From NCBI GenBank assembly GCA_022036555.1, contig CM039140.1, forward strand, positions 30,190,473 through 30,254,472: a stretch of DNA of 64,000 bases, written 5' to 3'. Below are positions 10,590-22,098 of this stretch, piece by piece. The notes under the pieces are model-generated. The model saw only the letters and a program-made list of their open reading frames with translations. It made no database searches and had not been told where the DNA came from. Every line of letters begins with the position of its first letter. Positions within the stretch are counted from its first letter, which is position 1. The DNA is from Microstegium vimineum. Its lineage: Eukaryota; Streptophyta; Magnoliopsida; Poales; Poaceae. Made by a program: the position numbers and the translations under genes.

Positions 10590-11611
10590 TGTTGACACCA
10601 TTTTTCGACATGTGTCAATATGGGCTAAGGCTTGTGTCGATCAGTAAGAAATTGATTACTGTTCTCTATCGGCATCAGGATGTCACATGTTAGATTACCG
10701 ATAAGACTAGAGTGCCGATGGTGAGCTTAATTGAGGAATTGCCAGTGGAAGTGAGAAGGCATTGCCGATAAAGGCAAGAATGTTGCCGATGAAGACAGGG
10801 ATTTGTTGCCGATGGAGGCAGGAAGACACTGTTGATGAAGGCAAGGGGATGTTGCCGATAGAGACAAGAATGTTGCAGATGAAGGCTAAAAAGGTGTTGC
10901 TGACAGGAAAATATTGCCGATAGAGACGGAAAGTTGCCGATGAATGGTAGATGCTGCTGACGGAAGCAGGATGATGTGGTTGGCCTCAGCAGAGAGCTGC
11001 CAATGGCGATGGAAGAGGGTTGCAGATTGGAAGAAGTCTGCCGATGGAAGGTTTCATCGTAAAGGAGACGGATATGGAAACTGGTGCTTTACGCCAGTAT
11101 TATTATGGGTTATTTTGAGTCCGACTCTTGCACGAGTCGTTTATTTCCTTAAAAGTAGGAGTCGTTTATTTCCTTAAGGATAGGGGTTTTGTTTCCTTAA
11201 AGATAGGAGTTTTGTTTAGGAAAGGTTTGAGTCGTGTCTGTGTATAACTCCTCCTACCGGAGTATAAATATGTACCTAGGGCTTGCATAAAGAAGAGACA
11301 ATCAATCAGACAAATCTATTATTTTTATCTACTTTTCCAGCAATTCTACTTTCATCGCATTAGTTCTAGCTTATCTATGAGTTTTTACAAGTTTCGACGG
11401 GCTGCATCTACAAGACCTCCGTCAACCTTGCGAGTTCCGCGTTTTGAGCAATCTGAGCTTTGACGTCCGGGCGCATCGCTGTCGTCTCGTTCAACGTTGT
11501 TCTAGTTATCATCCTTGTCGATTAACTGGTCAAATCGACTGGCACATCTTGGATATCGAATTCGGGTATAAGCCCGAGGTGTTCGCAGATCTGACGCTTT
11601 TTGCGTCAACA
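10590..11611 (+). repeat. 5' LTR of Tat-type gypsy element
   Basis: Begins TGTTGACACC and ends GCGTCAACA. Its first 480 bases hold about ten copies of a TTGCCGAT(A/G) word roughly 25-40 bp apart (10720-11050). A TATA-like block (GGAGTATAAATATG, about 11257-11270) follows, a probable start of transcription. The 3' LTR matches along the whole length. Confidence 0.92.
11257..11270 (+). promoter_or_regulatory. Probable TATA box of the gypsy LTR
   Basis: GGAGTATAAATATG sits in the middle of the LTR downstream of the GCCGAT-rich region and is kept in both LTRs (second copy near 22769-22782). Position and base context fit an LTR promoter. Confidence 0.6.
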
Positions 11612-11616
11612 CTACT

Positions 11617-11637
11617 TTTGGCACACCCGGTGGGACA
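11617..11637 (+). other. Primer-binding-site-like block
   Basis: TTGGCACACCCGGTGGGAC follows the 5' LTR by a few bases. The second Tat-like element in the window has TTAGCACGCCCGGTGGGAT at the same position (32018-32036), which supports a conserved priming site. The tRNA was not identified. Confidence 0.6.
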
Positions 11638-11680
11638 AATAACACATCTTTTGGCCACGGTTTAACCCATTACAAGCTTA

Positions 11681-13617
11681 ATGGACAATACTGCTGAGAT
11701 CAATCCAATCAATGTCATTGAAGTCTCCAAAGCAAATCTGAAAGATGATCAGAAGCAGGCTATGGAGCGGGCTATGGAGGAATATAAGAAGTTGTATTTG
11801 AAGTCCTTCAGCCTAAACAGGAGTGGCAAACCAGTCCAGAAGCAAGATCCGTCGTTGCCACGGCATGTCATTTTTGACGCCAATCCGGGTAAATTACAAG
11901 AGATGGTTAATTCTGCATTAAATCAGACATTAATTAGCCACTCCAATGTGCTGTCCAATACTGTATACAATGCTGTTATGCAATCTTTCAAAGAAGGACA
12001 AACACCCTAGTATGTTGGTCTAGCATATCATCAACCTGGATTGGCATCTATTACAAATCCATCGGTGGTCCCAATGGCGTCTTCCCAACCTGTGGATCAG
12101 TCTGCCGATGCGGTTTCGCCGTCAAAATCGAGCCCTGTAAGTGTTACTCGATTGAATACAGATATGGTGACATCGGTGATGTTAGGGCCCGCAACTAAGA
12201 GTCAGCCAACTCCCGCCAACTGGTGGGGATACGATATGCCTCTAAATCCATCTGTTGACTCTAATCTGATCCAAGGAAGCAATACGGCGTGGAAGGGCCC
12301 CATGGCATCGACAATGCCTGCACAGCCGATGATCCCGACGACGCATTATGCTACATCCTCCCCAATTGTGCAGTTTCCATCGGAAGATCTTCAGATGCTG
12401 ATACCTAAAGTGCCTTATATGCCACCATCGGCAAGTCCTTTACCGATGCAACAAGATACGACAACTGCAAGTCAACCCATGACGATGGTAAATCCTCAAA
12501 CTAGAGTATCAACACACCAAGGTGGCCAATTTGTTGACTACCCCAAGGTACAGGAGCGACAAGCACCGGTTAGCTATCAGTCATCAGCGAATTACATGCC
12601 GATGACTTACAATCCTAGATGGACTGCTCCAGCACCAATTCAACAACAAGTGGTACAACCTGGGTACTAGTATCTAGAGAATGCTCAGAGTGCAGCATCG
12701 GTGCATCGACTAATGAATATAATGCCACAGTATATCCCATTAGGCGTTCAAAGTGGTCCATCGGCGAGTTAGCCGATGCATAATATTCAACGAGCTGGTG
12801 CTGTGCCTGCGTCTTGTGTTCCAACTTATTTGCCGCAAAGATATGAGGAAGCGTATCAACCAGCTCAGCCAATCAACATCTAACCAGTGTATCGGCAAGA
12901 TCAAGATGCATACTGGGCCGATAAGATTGCCGAAGTGATGAAAGAACAATTCGGCATCAAACCTAAAGTTAATACGTACTCTTATCGGACGCCGTATCCT
13001 CCGGCATATGATTTGATTCCTCTTCCAAATCGGTACAAGGTGCCGGATTTCACAAAGTTTTCTGGCCAAGACGACACATCAACGATGGAGCACATCAACC
13101 GCTTCATTATTCAATGTGGAGAAGCAGCCAACAGAGATGAACTAAGGGTGAGATTGTTCTCGTCGTCATTATCCGGATCGACATTCACGTGGTTTATTTC
13201 ACTACCTCTAAATTCTGTGATCACTTGGGCCGATCTGGAGAAGCAGTTCCACAAATACTTCTTCGCTGGCGTACATGAAAAGAAGATTACCGATTTGGTC
13301 AAGTTGAGGCAGCGTAATGATGAATCGGTAGAAAGCTTCGTTCAAAGGCTGCGAGACGTGAAAACAAGTGCTACAGCTTGGTGCTTGATGATCAACAATT
13401 GGCAGATTTGGCCTTCCAAGGATTACTGCCGCACCTCAAAGACAAATATGCGTCTCAAGAGTTTGAAAGTTTGAGTCATCTCGTACAGAGAATTGCCAAT
13501 CAAGACGTTAAAACTTTTGAACCTAGAAAAACTTGGAATAAAAAGGTGTCCTTCATTGGACAAAAGAAGGTTCTGAGTCAGATGAAGAGCCAAGTATCGG
13601 CATTGCTGAATGGGTAA
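11681..13617 (+). pseudogene. Gypsy Gag (broken by stops and frameshifts)
   Basis: The ATG at 11681 opens a long Gag. An N-terminal helical part runs to the TAG at 12008-12010. A Pro/Met/Gln-rich linker follows to the TAG at 12668-12670, with more stops near 12771 and 12881. The retrotransposon_gag core lies at 12887-13600 (RYKVPDFTKFSGQDD, FTWFISLPLNSVITWADLEKQFHKYF, RQRNDESVESFVQRLRD). A frameshift near 13366 and another near 13563 move the frame. Gag would build the particle. Several stops replace likely Gln codons (CAG/CAA to TAG/TAA). Confidence 0.85.
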
Positions 13618-15309
13618 AAGATAAGAAGTCGGTATCCTGTCCATTTGGCCAGAAAGAAGCCAAAAGGTTCACCTTTGATATCACCAAGGCCGATAGGATG
13701 TTTGATCTATTGCTTCAAGAAGGGCGGATTAAGCTGGCGCCTAATCAAGTGATTCCATCGGCTGAAGAGCTTAGAAAGATCAGGTATTGCAAGTGGCACA
13801 ATGCAACTTCGCACAGTACCAATGATTGCAAAGTCTTTAGGCAGCAGTTGCAGTCAGAAATTGAGTCTGGGCGAATTAAATTTGAAAATTCTAAGGCCCA
13901 GAAGCCGATGAAGATCGACCAACACCCGTTTCCAAATAACATGTTGGAAACTAGTGGAAAGACTAAAGTGCTGACATCGGAAGCTGCCAAGAAAAGCACA
14001 TCGGTAGATCCTAAACATCAGATAACTGTGCATGAAGTAAAGGAAAGAGAGTTTGCCAATGATAGAAAGGGTAAGAGAGTTGCCGATGAGAGCAGCAATG
14101 CCAGGAGACATAAGCATGCACTGTATGGCGTTGTAATCACACACAGGCAGCCACAAAAAGATTATCGGCGATCGCAGGAGGAGCAATATTGGCAGCAGGA
14201 GGAAGAAAGGCGTCAAGAGTGGCATCGGCACAAAGATCATTGGAGGTGTCCCTTCTTTGTTCATTGCTGGCTAGAAGGCATCAAGCTACCCACTGCCGAT
14301 AATTGCCCTGAATGCAATGGGTACTACCCTGCCGATCGGTCAGAAAAGAAACCTTGTTTTGATGATCGGGCATCAAACTATGGCAGGCCGATCAGAGAGA
14401 AGGGATCAACGCATGATCGGCTGGGGGGCAAGCTTAGCGTACATGATAGGCTTGGCAAGCATGTTTGTCAAGAAGAGCTTGAGGAGATGGCTAATGTAAG
14501 AGTACCCAATGAAGAGATATTCTCTAGGGATCCAAACGTAAGGAGTGGTGCAAATACAAGCAATGAGAAACAATACCAGCCTATTTGGAAAACTAAGCTT
14601 CCTCAATGGTGCCCCAAGGGTCTGACGAAGACTCAGAAAAGGAGGATCCAGCATGAGCGCCAAAGTGATCTATATCACAGTGAAAATCCTTCAAGAGAGA
14701 AATCTCCAGTTAAGCAGTGGAGGCCGAAACGCAAGGATAGGGATCCATCGACAGAGATCAATATGGTTGTTATATTGCCGATGGAATTCATGGCACCTGT
14801 CGATGCTGAGGAAGAGGCTGCTGAAATGGCACAGTTGGTGTTAGATCCGATGGCAGCTGTCTTTGAAAAGCCGTACGTCATGTTCAGGAAACTTGGGAAA
14901 GGTGACCAAGACTTAGTCAAGACGGACATGAAGCTTAAAGATTTTGAAGGTAATGTGTCACCAGCTATGGGAGCCGTATGCGTCGAATTAACCATCGGCA
15001 GCAAAACTTTGTCGACAACATTTTTCGTGATCAGTGGAAAAAGGCACCTACAACTTGCTCCTGGGGAGGGATTGGATCCATGCTAATTGCTGCATTCCTT
15101 CTACGATGCACCAAAGCCTCGTGCAATGGGTTGGAGACAAGATTGAAGTCATCCGAAGTGAAACCCCGTCGATTGTTGCACTAGGAGAATCGGAAACCTA
15201 TGAGCATACTAGATGCATATCAGGAGAAGCTTGGGATACAGAGTTCCTCACGGTTACCGATTATCGAATTATACCGATCCAAGCAGTCAGTTCTGAAGAA
15301 GAGTTTTAA
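13563..15309 (+). pseudogene. Gypsy Gag C-terminus and protease remnant
   Basis: Open from about 13563 to 15086, then frameshifted into a frame ending at 15309. It contains the Tat-type Cys/His block CKWHNATSHSTNDC (about 13789-13830), a second block HCW..GIKLPTADNCPEC, highly charged linkers, and the end of the protease with a LLLGRDWIHA motif after the frameshift near 15045. The segment that normally carries the Asp-Gly protease active site between the VFEKP and MFRKLG blocks (about 14862-14890) is absent. The deletion is in frame, so this copy could not cleave its own polyprotein. Confidence 0.8.
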
Positions 15310-15448
15310 TGGATCAATTCGCCGATGATGGAAAACTTAGGCAGGGGTTCACATTGACCGATGATTTACTAGAAATAGATATCGGCGATGGTAGCAAACC
15401 TAGGCCAACTTTTATTAGTGCTAGGTTAGATTCCCAATGTAAACACAG

Positions 15449-16173
15449 TTGAGTGATTTATTAAAGGAATATAAAGATTGTTTTGCTTGGGATTATATAG
15501 AGATGCCTGGTCTAGACCGATCAATAGTTGAACATCGGTTACCAATCAAATCTGGTTTCCAACCACATCGGCAGCCAGCGCGCCGATGCAATCCTCTTGT
15601 ATTGCCCGACATTAAAGCTGAAATTATGAAATTAATTGAGGTTGGATTTATTCGGCAATGTCGATATGCCGAATGGATTTCTAATGTGGTTCCTGTGTAT
15701 AAGAAGAATGGAAAACTTCGTTTTTGTATTGATTTTAGGAATCTCAATAAGGCTACGCCGATGGACGGTTATCCGATGCCCGTTGCCGATCTGCTGGTTG
15801 ATGCCGCTGCTGGACATCAAATCATTAGTTTCATGGATAGTAATGCTGGATATAATCAAATATTTATGGTTGAGAAAGACATATCCAAGACTGCTTTTAG
15901 ATGTCCAGGTCATGTCGGTTTATTTGAGTGGGTCGTAATGACTTTTGGTTTGAAGAATGCCGACGCTACTTATCAAAGAGCGATGAATTTTATTTTTCAC
16001 AAGTACATCGGCACGATAGTTGAAATTTATATTGATGATGTGGTGGTTAAATCCAAAGACTTTGGGAAACATCTTGCCGATTTGCGAAAAATTCTAGAAT
16101 GCACAAGGGCACATGGGTTGAAGATGAATTCTAGTGTGCGTTTGGTGTATCGGCAGACCAGTTTCTGGGTTTT
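15449..16173 (+). pseudogene. Gypsy reverse transcriptase (frameshifted at end)
   Basis: RT motifs are in order: HRLPIKSGFQPHRQPARR, FIRQCRYAEWISNVVPVYKKNGKLRFCIDFRNLNKAT, HQIISFMDSNAGYNQI, FRCPGHVGLFEWVVMTFGLKNADATYQRAM, and the catalytic box YIDDVVV at about 16027-16050. The Tat type is supported by the RNase H arrangement that follows. A frameshift at about 16165 separates the RT thumb from the next frame. The enzyme would copy element RNA into DNA in the particle. Confidence 0.9.
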
Positions 16174-17751
16174 ATGGTGCATCAAAGGGGTATCGAGATC
16201 GGCAAGAAATCTATTGATGCAATTAACGAGGTGGTTGCTCCTACCAACAAGACTGAGCTGCAATCCTTGATCGGCAAAATTAATTTTATCAGGAGATTCA
16301 TATCCATCTTGTCTGGTAAGATTAAATCTTTTAGCCCGTTGTTAAAGTTGAAAGCCGATCAAGAGTTTACATGGAAGGAAGAACAACAGTTAGCCTTGGA
16401 AAAGAGTAAAAAGTATTTGGTAAACCCTCCAGTCTTAGTTCCACCTCAACACGGGAAACCTTTCAGGTTGTATTTTTCTGTCGATGACAGTGTTATCGGG
16501 TCAGCCTTAATCCAAGAATTTGAAGGGAAAGAACGTGTGATATATTATTTGAGCAGAAGGCTGGTGGATGCTGAAACCAGGTATTCGGCCATAGAAAGAT
16601 TGTATTTATGCTTATATTTATCTTGCATAAAATTGAGGCATTATTTGTTGTCGACCGAATACACTATTATTTGCAAGGATGATGTGGTTAAGTACATGTT
16701 GTCGATGCCGATATTGAGTGGAAGGATCGGCAAATGGATTTTAGCGTTGTCAGAGTTTGATTTGAGATATGAATCGGCTAAAGCAGTTAAGGGTCAGGTG
16801 ATGACCGATCTTGTTACTCAGCATTGTAATACAGTGAGTTCTGTAGAAATTGCTCCTTGGACTTTGTTCTTTGATGGATCCACGTGTAAGGAAGGAGCGG
16901 GTATCGGCGTTGTTTTAATTTCACCCCGAGGACAAAAGTATGAAATCTCATTGCCGATTGTTGCTACTTCAACAAACAATCAAGCCGAATACCAGACTTT
17001 GATAAAAGGTTTGGAATTACTCAGGGAAGTGCGTGCCGATGCCGTTGAAATCTTTGGCGACTCTATGTTGGTGATCAATCAATTGATTGGGGTATATGAA
17101 TGCCGAAGTGAAGTGTTAATTGCACACCATGAGAAGTGTTTGCAATTATTGAAAGAGTTTAAAGAATACCGCCTCGAGTATATTCTCGGATTGCATAACG
17201 AAGAGGCTAATCGATTAGCACAGTATGCTTCAGGGTATCAGCCGATTCAAGAAGTAATAACATCGGTAAATGTTGCTAATGACTGGAGAAAAGAGATTGC
17301 TGATTACTTAAGGGATCCGTCTAAAAAGGTTGAAAGACGTCTAAGGTTTCAGGCTACCAAGTACGTGCTCCTTGATGATGAATTGTATTATCGAACAATT
17401 GATGGGATTTTGCTCAGATGTCTCGGTGCAGAAGAGTCAAAATCTTTGATGGGTGAAATTCATGAAGGAGTGTGCGGAGCACATCAGTCGACTTTCAAGA
17501 TGAAGTGGATGATTAGGCGAAATGGATATTATTGGCCGACAATTCTTGAGGATTGTTTTAAATATTTCAAAGGATGCCAAGATTGTCAGAAGTTTGGTAA
17601 TGTTCAGCGGGCACCTGCATCGGCAATGAATCCCATAATCAAGCCTTGGCCGTTCAGAGGATGGTCTATCGATCTCATCGGTCAAATTTATCCACCATCT
17701 AGTAAAGGACATAAGTTCATTCTTGTTGCCACTGATTACTTTACGAAATGA
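16174..17751 (+). pseudogene. RT thumb, dual RNase H, N-terminal integrase
   Basis: The frame runs from the RT end (KTELQSLIGKINFIRRFI) through the gypsy RNase H (IYYLSRRLVDAETRYSAIE). A second RNase H of archaeal type follows at about 16855-17235: WTLFFDGSTCKEGAGIG, NNQAEYQTLIKGLE, IFGDSMLVINQL, HNEEANRLAQYA. The integrase zinc finger comes next (HEGVCGAHQS, then CQDCQKFG) and the first core Asp (WSIDLIG). It ends at a TGA (17749-17751) where the family has Trp, a simple G-to-A change. Two RNase H domains are a hallmark of the Tat lineage. Confidence 0.9.
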
Positions 17752-17766
17752 TTTGAAGCAATTCCT

Positions 17767-18540
17767 TTGAAAACGGTTACATCGGCAAATATGATAAATT
17801 TTGTGAAAGAGCATATCATTTACCGATTTGACATTCCTCAAACTATTACAACTGATCAAGGAACCATGTTCACATCGAGGGAATTTGATGAATTTGCTAC
17901 TGGTATGGGGTTTAAGGTGTTAAACTCTTCTCCTTATTATGCTCAAGCTAATGGTCAGGTCGAAGCAACTAATAAAGGGGTCATCAAGCTTATCAAGCGC
18001 AAGATTGAAGAGAACCTTAGGAGGTGGCATATAGTGTTAAATGAAACTTTGTGGTCATATTGGATGGCTTGTCATGGTGCAACCAAAGTTTCACCGTACC
18101 AGTTAGTCTATAGGCATGATGCTGTCCTACCTTGGGAAATTAAAACTGGTTTTAGGCAATTGTTTTCCCAGGACCAATTGACAGCCGATGAATATGATAT
18201 CCTTATGAAGGATGAGTTGGAAGATCTAGCAAGTCATCGGTTGAGGGCTTTGATCAGTATCGAAGAGAACAAGAAAAGAGTTGCCAGATGGTATGACAAG
18301 AAAGTGAAGGTAAAAGAGTTTGCCGATGGTGATCTGGTGTGGAAACTGATTTTACCGATTGGGACTAAGAGTTCAAAGTTTGAAAAATGGTCCCCTAATT
18401 GGGAAGGTCCTTTTCGGATAAGTCAGTCTGTTCCTGGTAACGCTTATATTTTGGAAACACTTGAAGGAGTTGCGTTCTCCAGGGCAATTAACGGTAAATA
18501 TTTAAAGAAATATTATCCCAGTATCTGGGTAGATGCATAA
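17767..18540 (+). pseudogene. Gypsy integrase core and C-terminal domain
   Basis: Continuation of the integrase after the stop at 17751. It has ITTDQGTMF with the second catalytic Asp, YYAQANGQVEATNKG with the catalytic Glu, then LWSYWMACHGATKVSPYQLVYRHDAVLPWE and the C-terminal KFEKWSPNWEGPFRI fold, ending with TAA at 18538-18540. All three DDE residues are present. It is the last sense-strand domain. Confidence 0.9.
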
Positions 18541-18659
18541 AGCGATGCGAGTATAAATGCCGATGGAAGAGGTGTCATGCAGAACGTCGGCAGAAAGCAT
18601 ATTAACGTTATATTACAAGCAAAATCAATTGTCAGGGTCATAGTTGCCGACACAGTAAA

Positions 18660-21600
18660 TTACAACAAAGATTGGATAGATGAGATCGCGCGAAGGCGAA
18701 TTTGGTCCGCTTCCTCTATCTCCCTAGCGTCATCGTCAGCAGCGCCCTCAATTGGCTTAATCTTCTTCTTCAACAGAAGAGCATGGAGAGCATCGGCATC
18801 CCTCTCTTGTTGCAGGGCTTTGGTGGCGTCGGGAAGTTGAATCTTCTTCTGGTTGGCTGAGTTTAAGGCTTCATCTACTTTCTTCAACTCGGCTAGCAAC
18901 TCTTCTTTTTGTGCTGATAGACAGGCGATCTCTTGTTCAAGCTCGATGCTGGAAGCTTCTAGACGGCCGATGTCTTTGTGCTTCTCGTCCGCGGCTTGCT
19001 TGAACTTGAGTATTTCTTCTTTGAGTTTTGCTTGAGCAGCTCTATCGGCAATGCGGCGTGAAGCCTTTCGGTATTGTAGCTGCCAACTCTCGAGGAATGC
19101 CACTTGGAAGAGTAGTTCTTCGATATCGGCAGGTAGTTGGTCTTGAATTTCCCTAAAAGCTACCCTTACTGCACTAGAATCTTGGACTAGTTGGGATGTA
19201 TTTTGTTGCAGTAGAAGTAGCAGTGCTTTGAGTTTGGATTTTACTTCTGCCGATATGACAGTTGAAGCTTGGATAGAGCTTTCTTCTTCGTCGTCATCAT
19301 CTGGAAGGTTGATAGCAAAGGAGAATAAGCTGTTGGGAGAGTCTTGGGCCTGAAAAGAAAAGAATTAAAGTTTGCCAGTTGAAAGCTTGTATCTTATGGG
19401 TTTATGATAGATAGTTGGTTTACCTGCTTTAGAGCAGTTTCTCGCCTTGGACTCGAAAAGGTAGCTGGCATGGCTGCGTCTTGAAGATTGGCAATAGTTG
19501 CCGATGAACTTGCTTCTGTAGGAGGAATAGTTGATGCTGGTGCTGATGCTGATATCGGTGTTGCTTCTGCTGTTGCGGCTGAACCCTGTGGAGGCGGTGC
19601 TGTTTCTTGATCGGGGATTTCAACTGGTGACTGATTAGGGATGGATGTTGATGCTAGCTCTAGTATTGGTGTGTCGGTGGAAGGTTGAGAAGACGCAACC
19701 GGTGATGTGACTGGGGCTGATGGTTTTGAACGTTTTGGTCAGGGAACGACACTTGAAGAGCCTTGGCGCTTCGATCCTTGCGCTTGGGGGGCATCGGCAG
19801 GCTGAGTTGGAGAGGCTTGTACATTTGGAACGACTGCTGATGAGCCCGTTGGCTACAGAGGACATTTGATGCAAGTGAGCATTACCGATGAGAGTTTGTA
19901 ATCGGTATAAATGAAATAAAGATTATTACTACAAAAGCTTAAAGATTAGTTGCAGGTTGCAGGTTCATCAGTTGCAGGTTGAAATATTTGCCGCTCTTAC
20001 TCTTTTTGGGGATCAAATCGTTAACCTATTGGCAGAAGATTAGTTACCAATGTATTTGAAGAGATAAAGAAATAAAAAAAAATATCGAAAATAAACTTAC
20101 CGCGTCATCGGGAACAATATGATCATCGTCAATCAGATGCCGATAGTAGTGTGATGATGCAGCAAATAGTTGATCTTTCCATTCTTGCCACCAGGATTTG
20201 TATGATTCAGTGATAAAGGATGTCGGCGCCCAAGAAGATAAGTCAATGTTTGTTACATCGGCCTGAGGAGGGAGAGTGACAATCTTGTTCCAGTCCATAG
20301 CGCTGGAGATAACTTCTCTTGGTTTTATCACATTGGCGTAGCTGAGTTTGATCGACAATTGACCAAACGCTAACTGTCTTGTTGCTGCTGATGGATAATA
20401 TAATTCATAAGATGGAGAAGTGTTCTTTCCGGTCCCGAAGATGTTGACTGGAATGGCCCGGGGAGTGAGGGTAGCCTTCATAATTCTTTCATTCTGTGGT
20501 ATATTCCCATCGGTAAGGTTGAAGGAGAGTGAAAATCGATTGTCCTCATCAATATAAGGCCACCAGGCCCGTTCTGAAGCAGGAATTCCACAGTAGAATC
20601 TCTGAAAGAACATGCCGAATTGACCTTCGTTGGCATTAGTTTCCTGGTAGCACTATTATGGCTTCTCTGAAATTGAGTGGAGAACGGTTTGCCGATTCAT
20701 CTTCAGCAAGCTCATAGTCCTCATATAAGTATCTTGGGAATTGCTGGCTAAACAAATCAAATTGAAGACATTTATGCATGTGGGCATTTAGCCATAGGTT
20801 GATGAACCACCAAGGACCTCCGAGGTTGCCGATGGGCTCACCTAGCAGTAGTTTTCTGGATACCTGGTGCAGGAGGTGAAGACTGAACTAAGAAGGTATC
20901 GACCAAGGGGAAATCCTCCGTCGACCAAGAATTCTGCTGCAGGAAGATACATGTTGGTAGGTCCAACTGTCCTGCCACATAAAATAAACTTTTCCAACCA
21001 CATATTTAGGAAGGTAGCATGTTCCCTCTGGCCTACCGATCCAGTCCTCTGATGTTCTTGGATGTATCCAGTCCAACCGCCGATATTACGTGTGCTCACC
21101 CGACGTTCAGATTTCCTACGGAAAAGGGTAGCAGGATCGACAGAGGAGACATCGAGGCCGGTAAGCATGTGCACATCGACAAGTGTGGGACTGGCTGGTC
21201 CATGTCTGAATAGAAACGCGTTCATTGTATCGGACCAGAAATAAGAAGCAGCAATCATCATGTTTTCATTCTTGGCCATATCGGCAAGTGACAATCTGAT
21301 GCATTGATCTATATTGTGTTCTGACCAATGGACCTATTGTGACCTAGCCATCCTGAGGTACCAGTTTTTCCACCCTTTGGTGGGTTTGGGCCATGAGCGG
21401 AAGGCATCTGTCCATAACCCTAGATTGAAACATTCAGATCTAAAGGGGATACGGTTGGTTTCTGCGTTGATAAGATCGGTTGGATCGGCATTCCCCATTG
21501 GACCCAAACAATGAAGGTGTGCTTGGTCAATAGGGATTACTATTCTGCTGTGCAGTTCCTGGATTCAGAGAGTAGAAAGGAAAAGAAGAAGAAATCTTGA

Positions 21601-21858
21601 AATGGTGCGAAAAAAGAAATCGCAAGGAATGAAGCAGGAGGAGAGGAAATTTACCGCAGGAACATTGAAGTTGATTGCCATCGAGGCGAGAGATTTCTTG
21701 CAAGAATTGCTCTTCTTGATGGGAGAAGAAGCCACCGATGGAATGATTGCCGGAGTGTTCTTCGGAAATGCCGGTGGGATGGAGATGAAGATGTGAGCTC
21801 GGGGTGAAGAGAAGGCTGGACGATGGTAATTTTTATAGGCTTGGAGCGCCAGGGGCAT
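18660..21858 (-). pseudogene. Antisense spliced PMD (plant mobile domain) gene in the gypsy element
   Basis: Between the integrase and the 3' LTR, on the opposite strand, lies an intron-containing gene. Inferred exons: ~21858-21660 (donor GCG|GTAAAT); ~21556-20103 (PMD, donor GCG|GTAAGT); possibly ~20025-19965; ~19859-19426 (Pro/Ser/Ala-rich with a PKRSKP basic patch, donor CAG|GTAAAC); 19350-18660 (230-codon coiled coil ending TAA). The PMD part reads GPMGNADPTDLINAETNR, FNLGLWTDAFRSWPKPTKGW, ASYFWSDTMNAFLFRHG, ATFLNMWLEKFILC and LGGPWWFINLWLNAHMH, as in MAIN/MAIL1-type and TE-borne PMD proteins. Two frameshifts (near 20860 and 20640), an early TAG and a TGA break it. MAIN/MAIL proteins act in silencing in Arabidopsis; any role here is unknown. 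Confidence 0.75.
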
Positions 21859-22083
21859 TTTGGAGTTTTTTTAACTGAGCATAGATATGGAAGGGTATGC
21901 TGGTGGATTCACGCGACGATCGAGGAATTATGAGAGTGGATTGTAATTGTTCGCGCTACAGTTGCGGGGTTCTATTGGTAAATTGCAGTTTTTGCGCGCG
22001 GCAATCGAGGAAATCGTGCAGGTATCTTGAAGGAAGAGATTGCAGTAGAAGAAATTTTGGCGCATAAAGTACTTTATACTCCG

Positions 22084-22098
22084 AAATTGGGGGGCATG
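22084..22098 (+). other. Polypurine tract of gypsy element
   Basis: AAATTGGGGGGCATG immediately precedes the 3' LTR and is the expected priming site for plus-strand DNA synthesis. Confidence 0.75.

Noticed and set aside
10700..11050. CRISPR-like array from the spaced TTGCCGAT words
   Set aside because: Repeat unit too short and irregular, eukaryotic LTR context, present in both LTRs.
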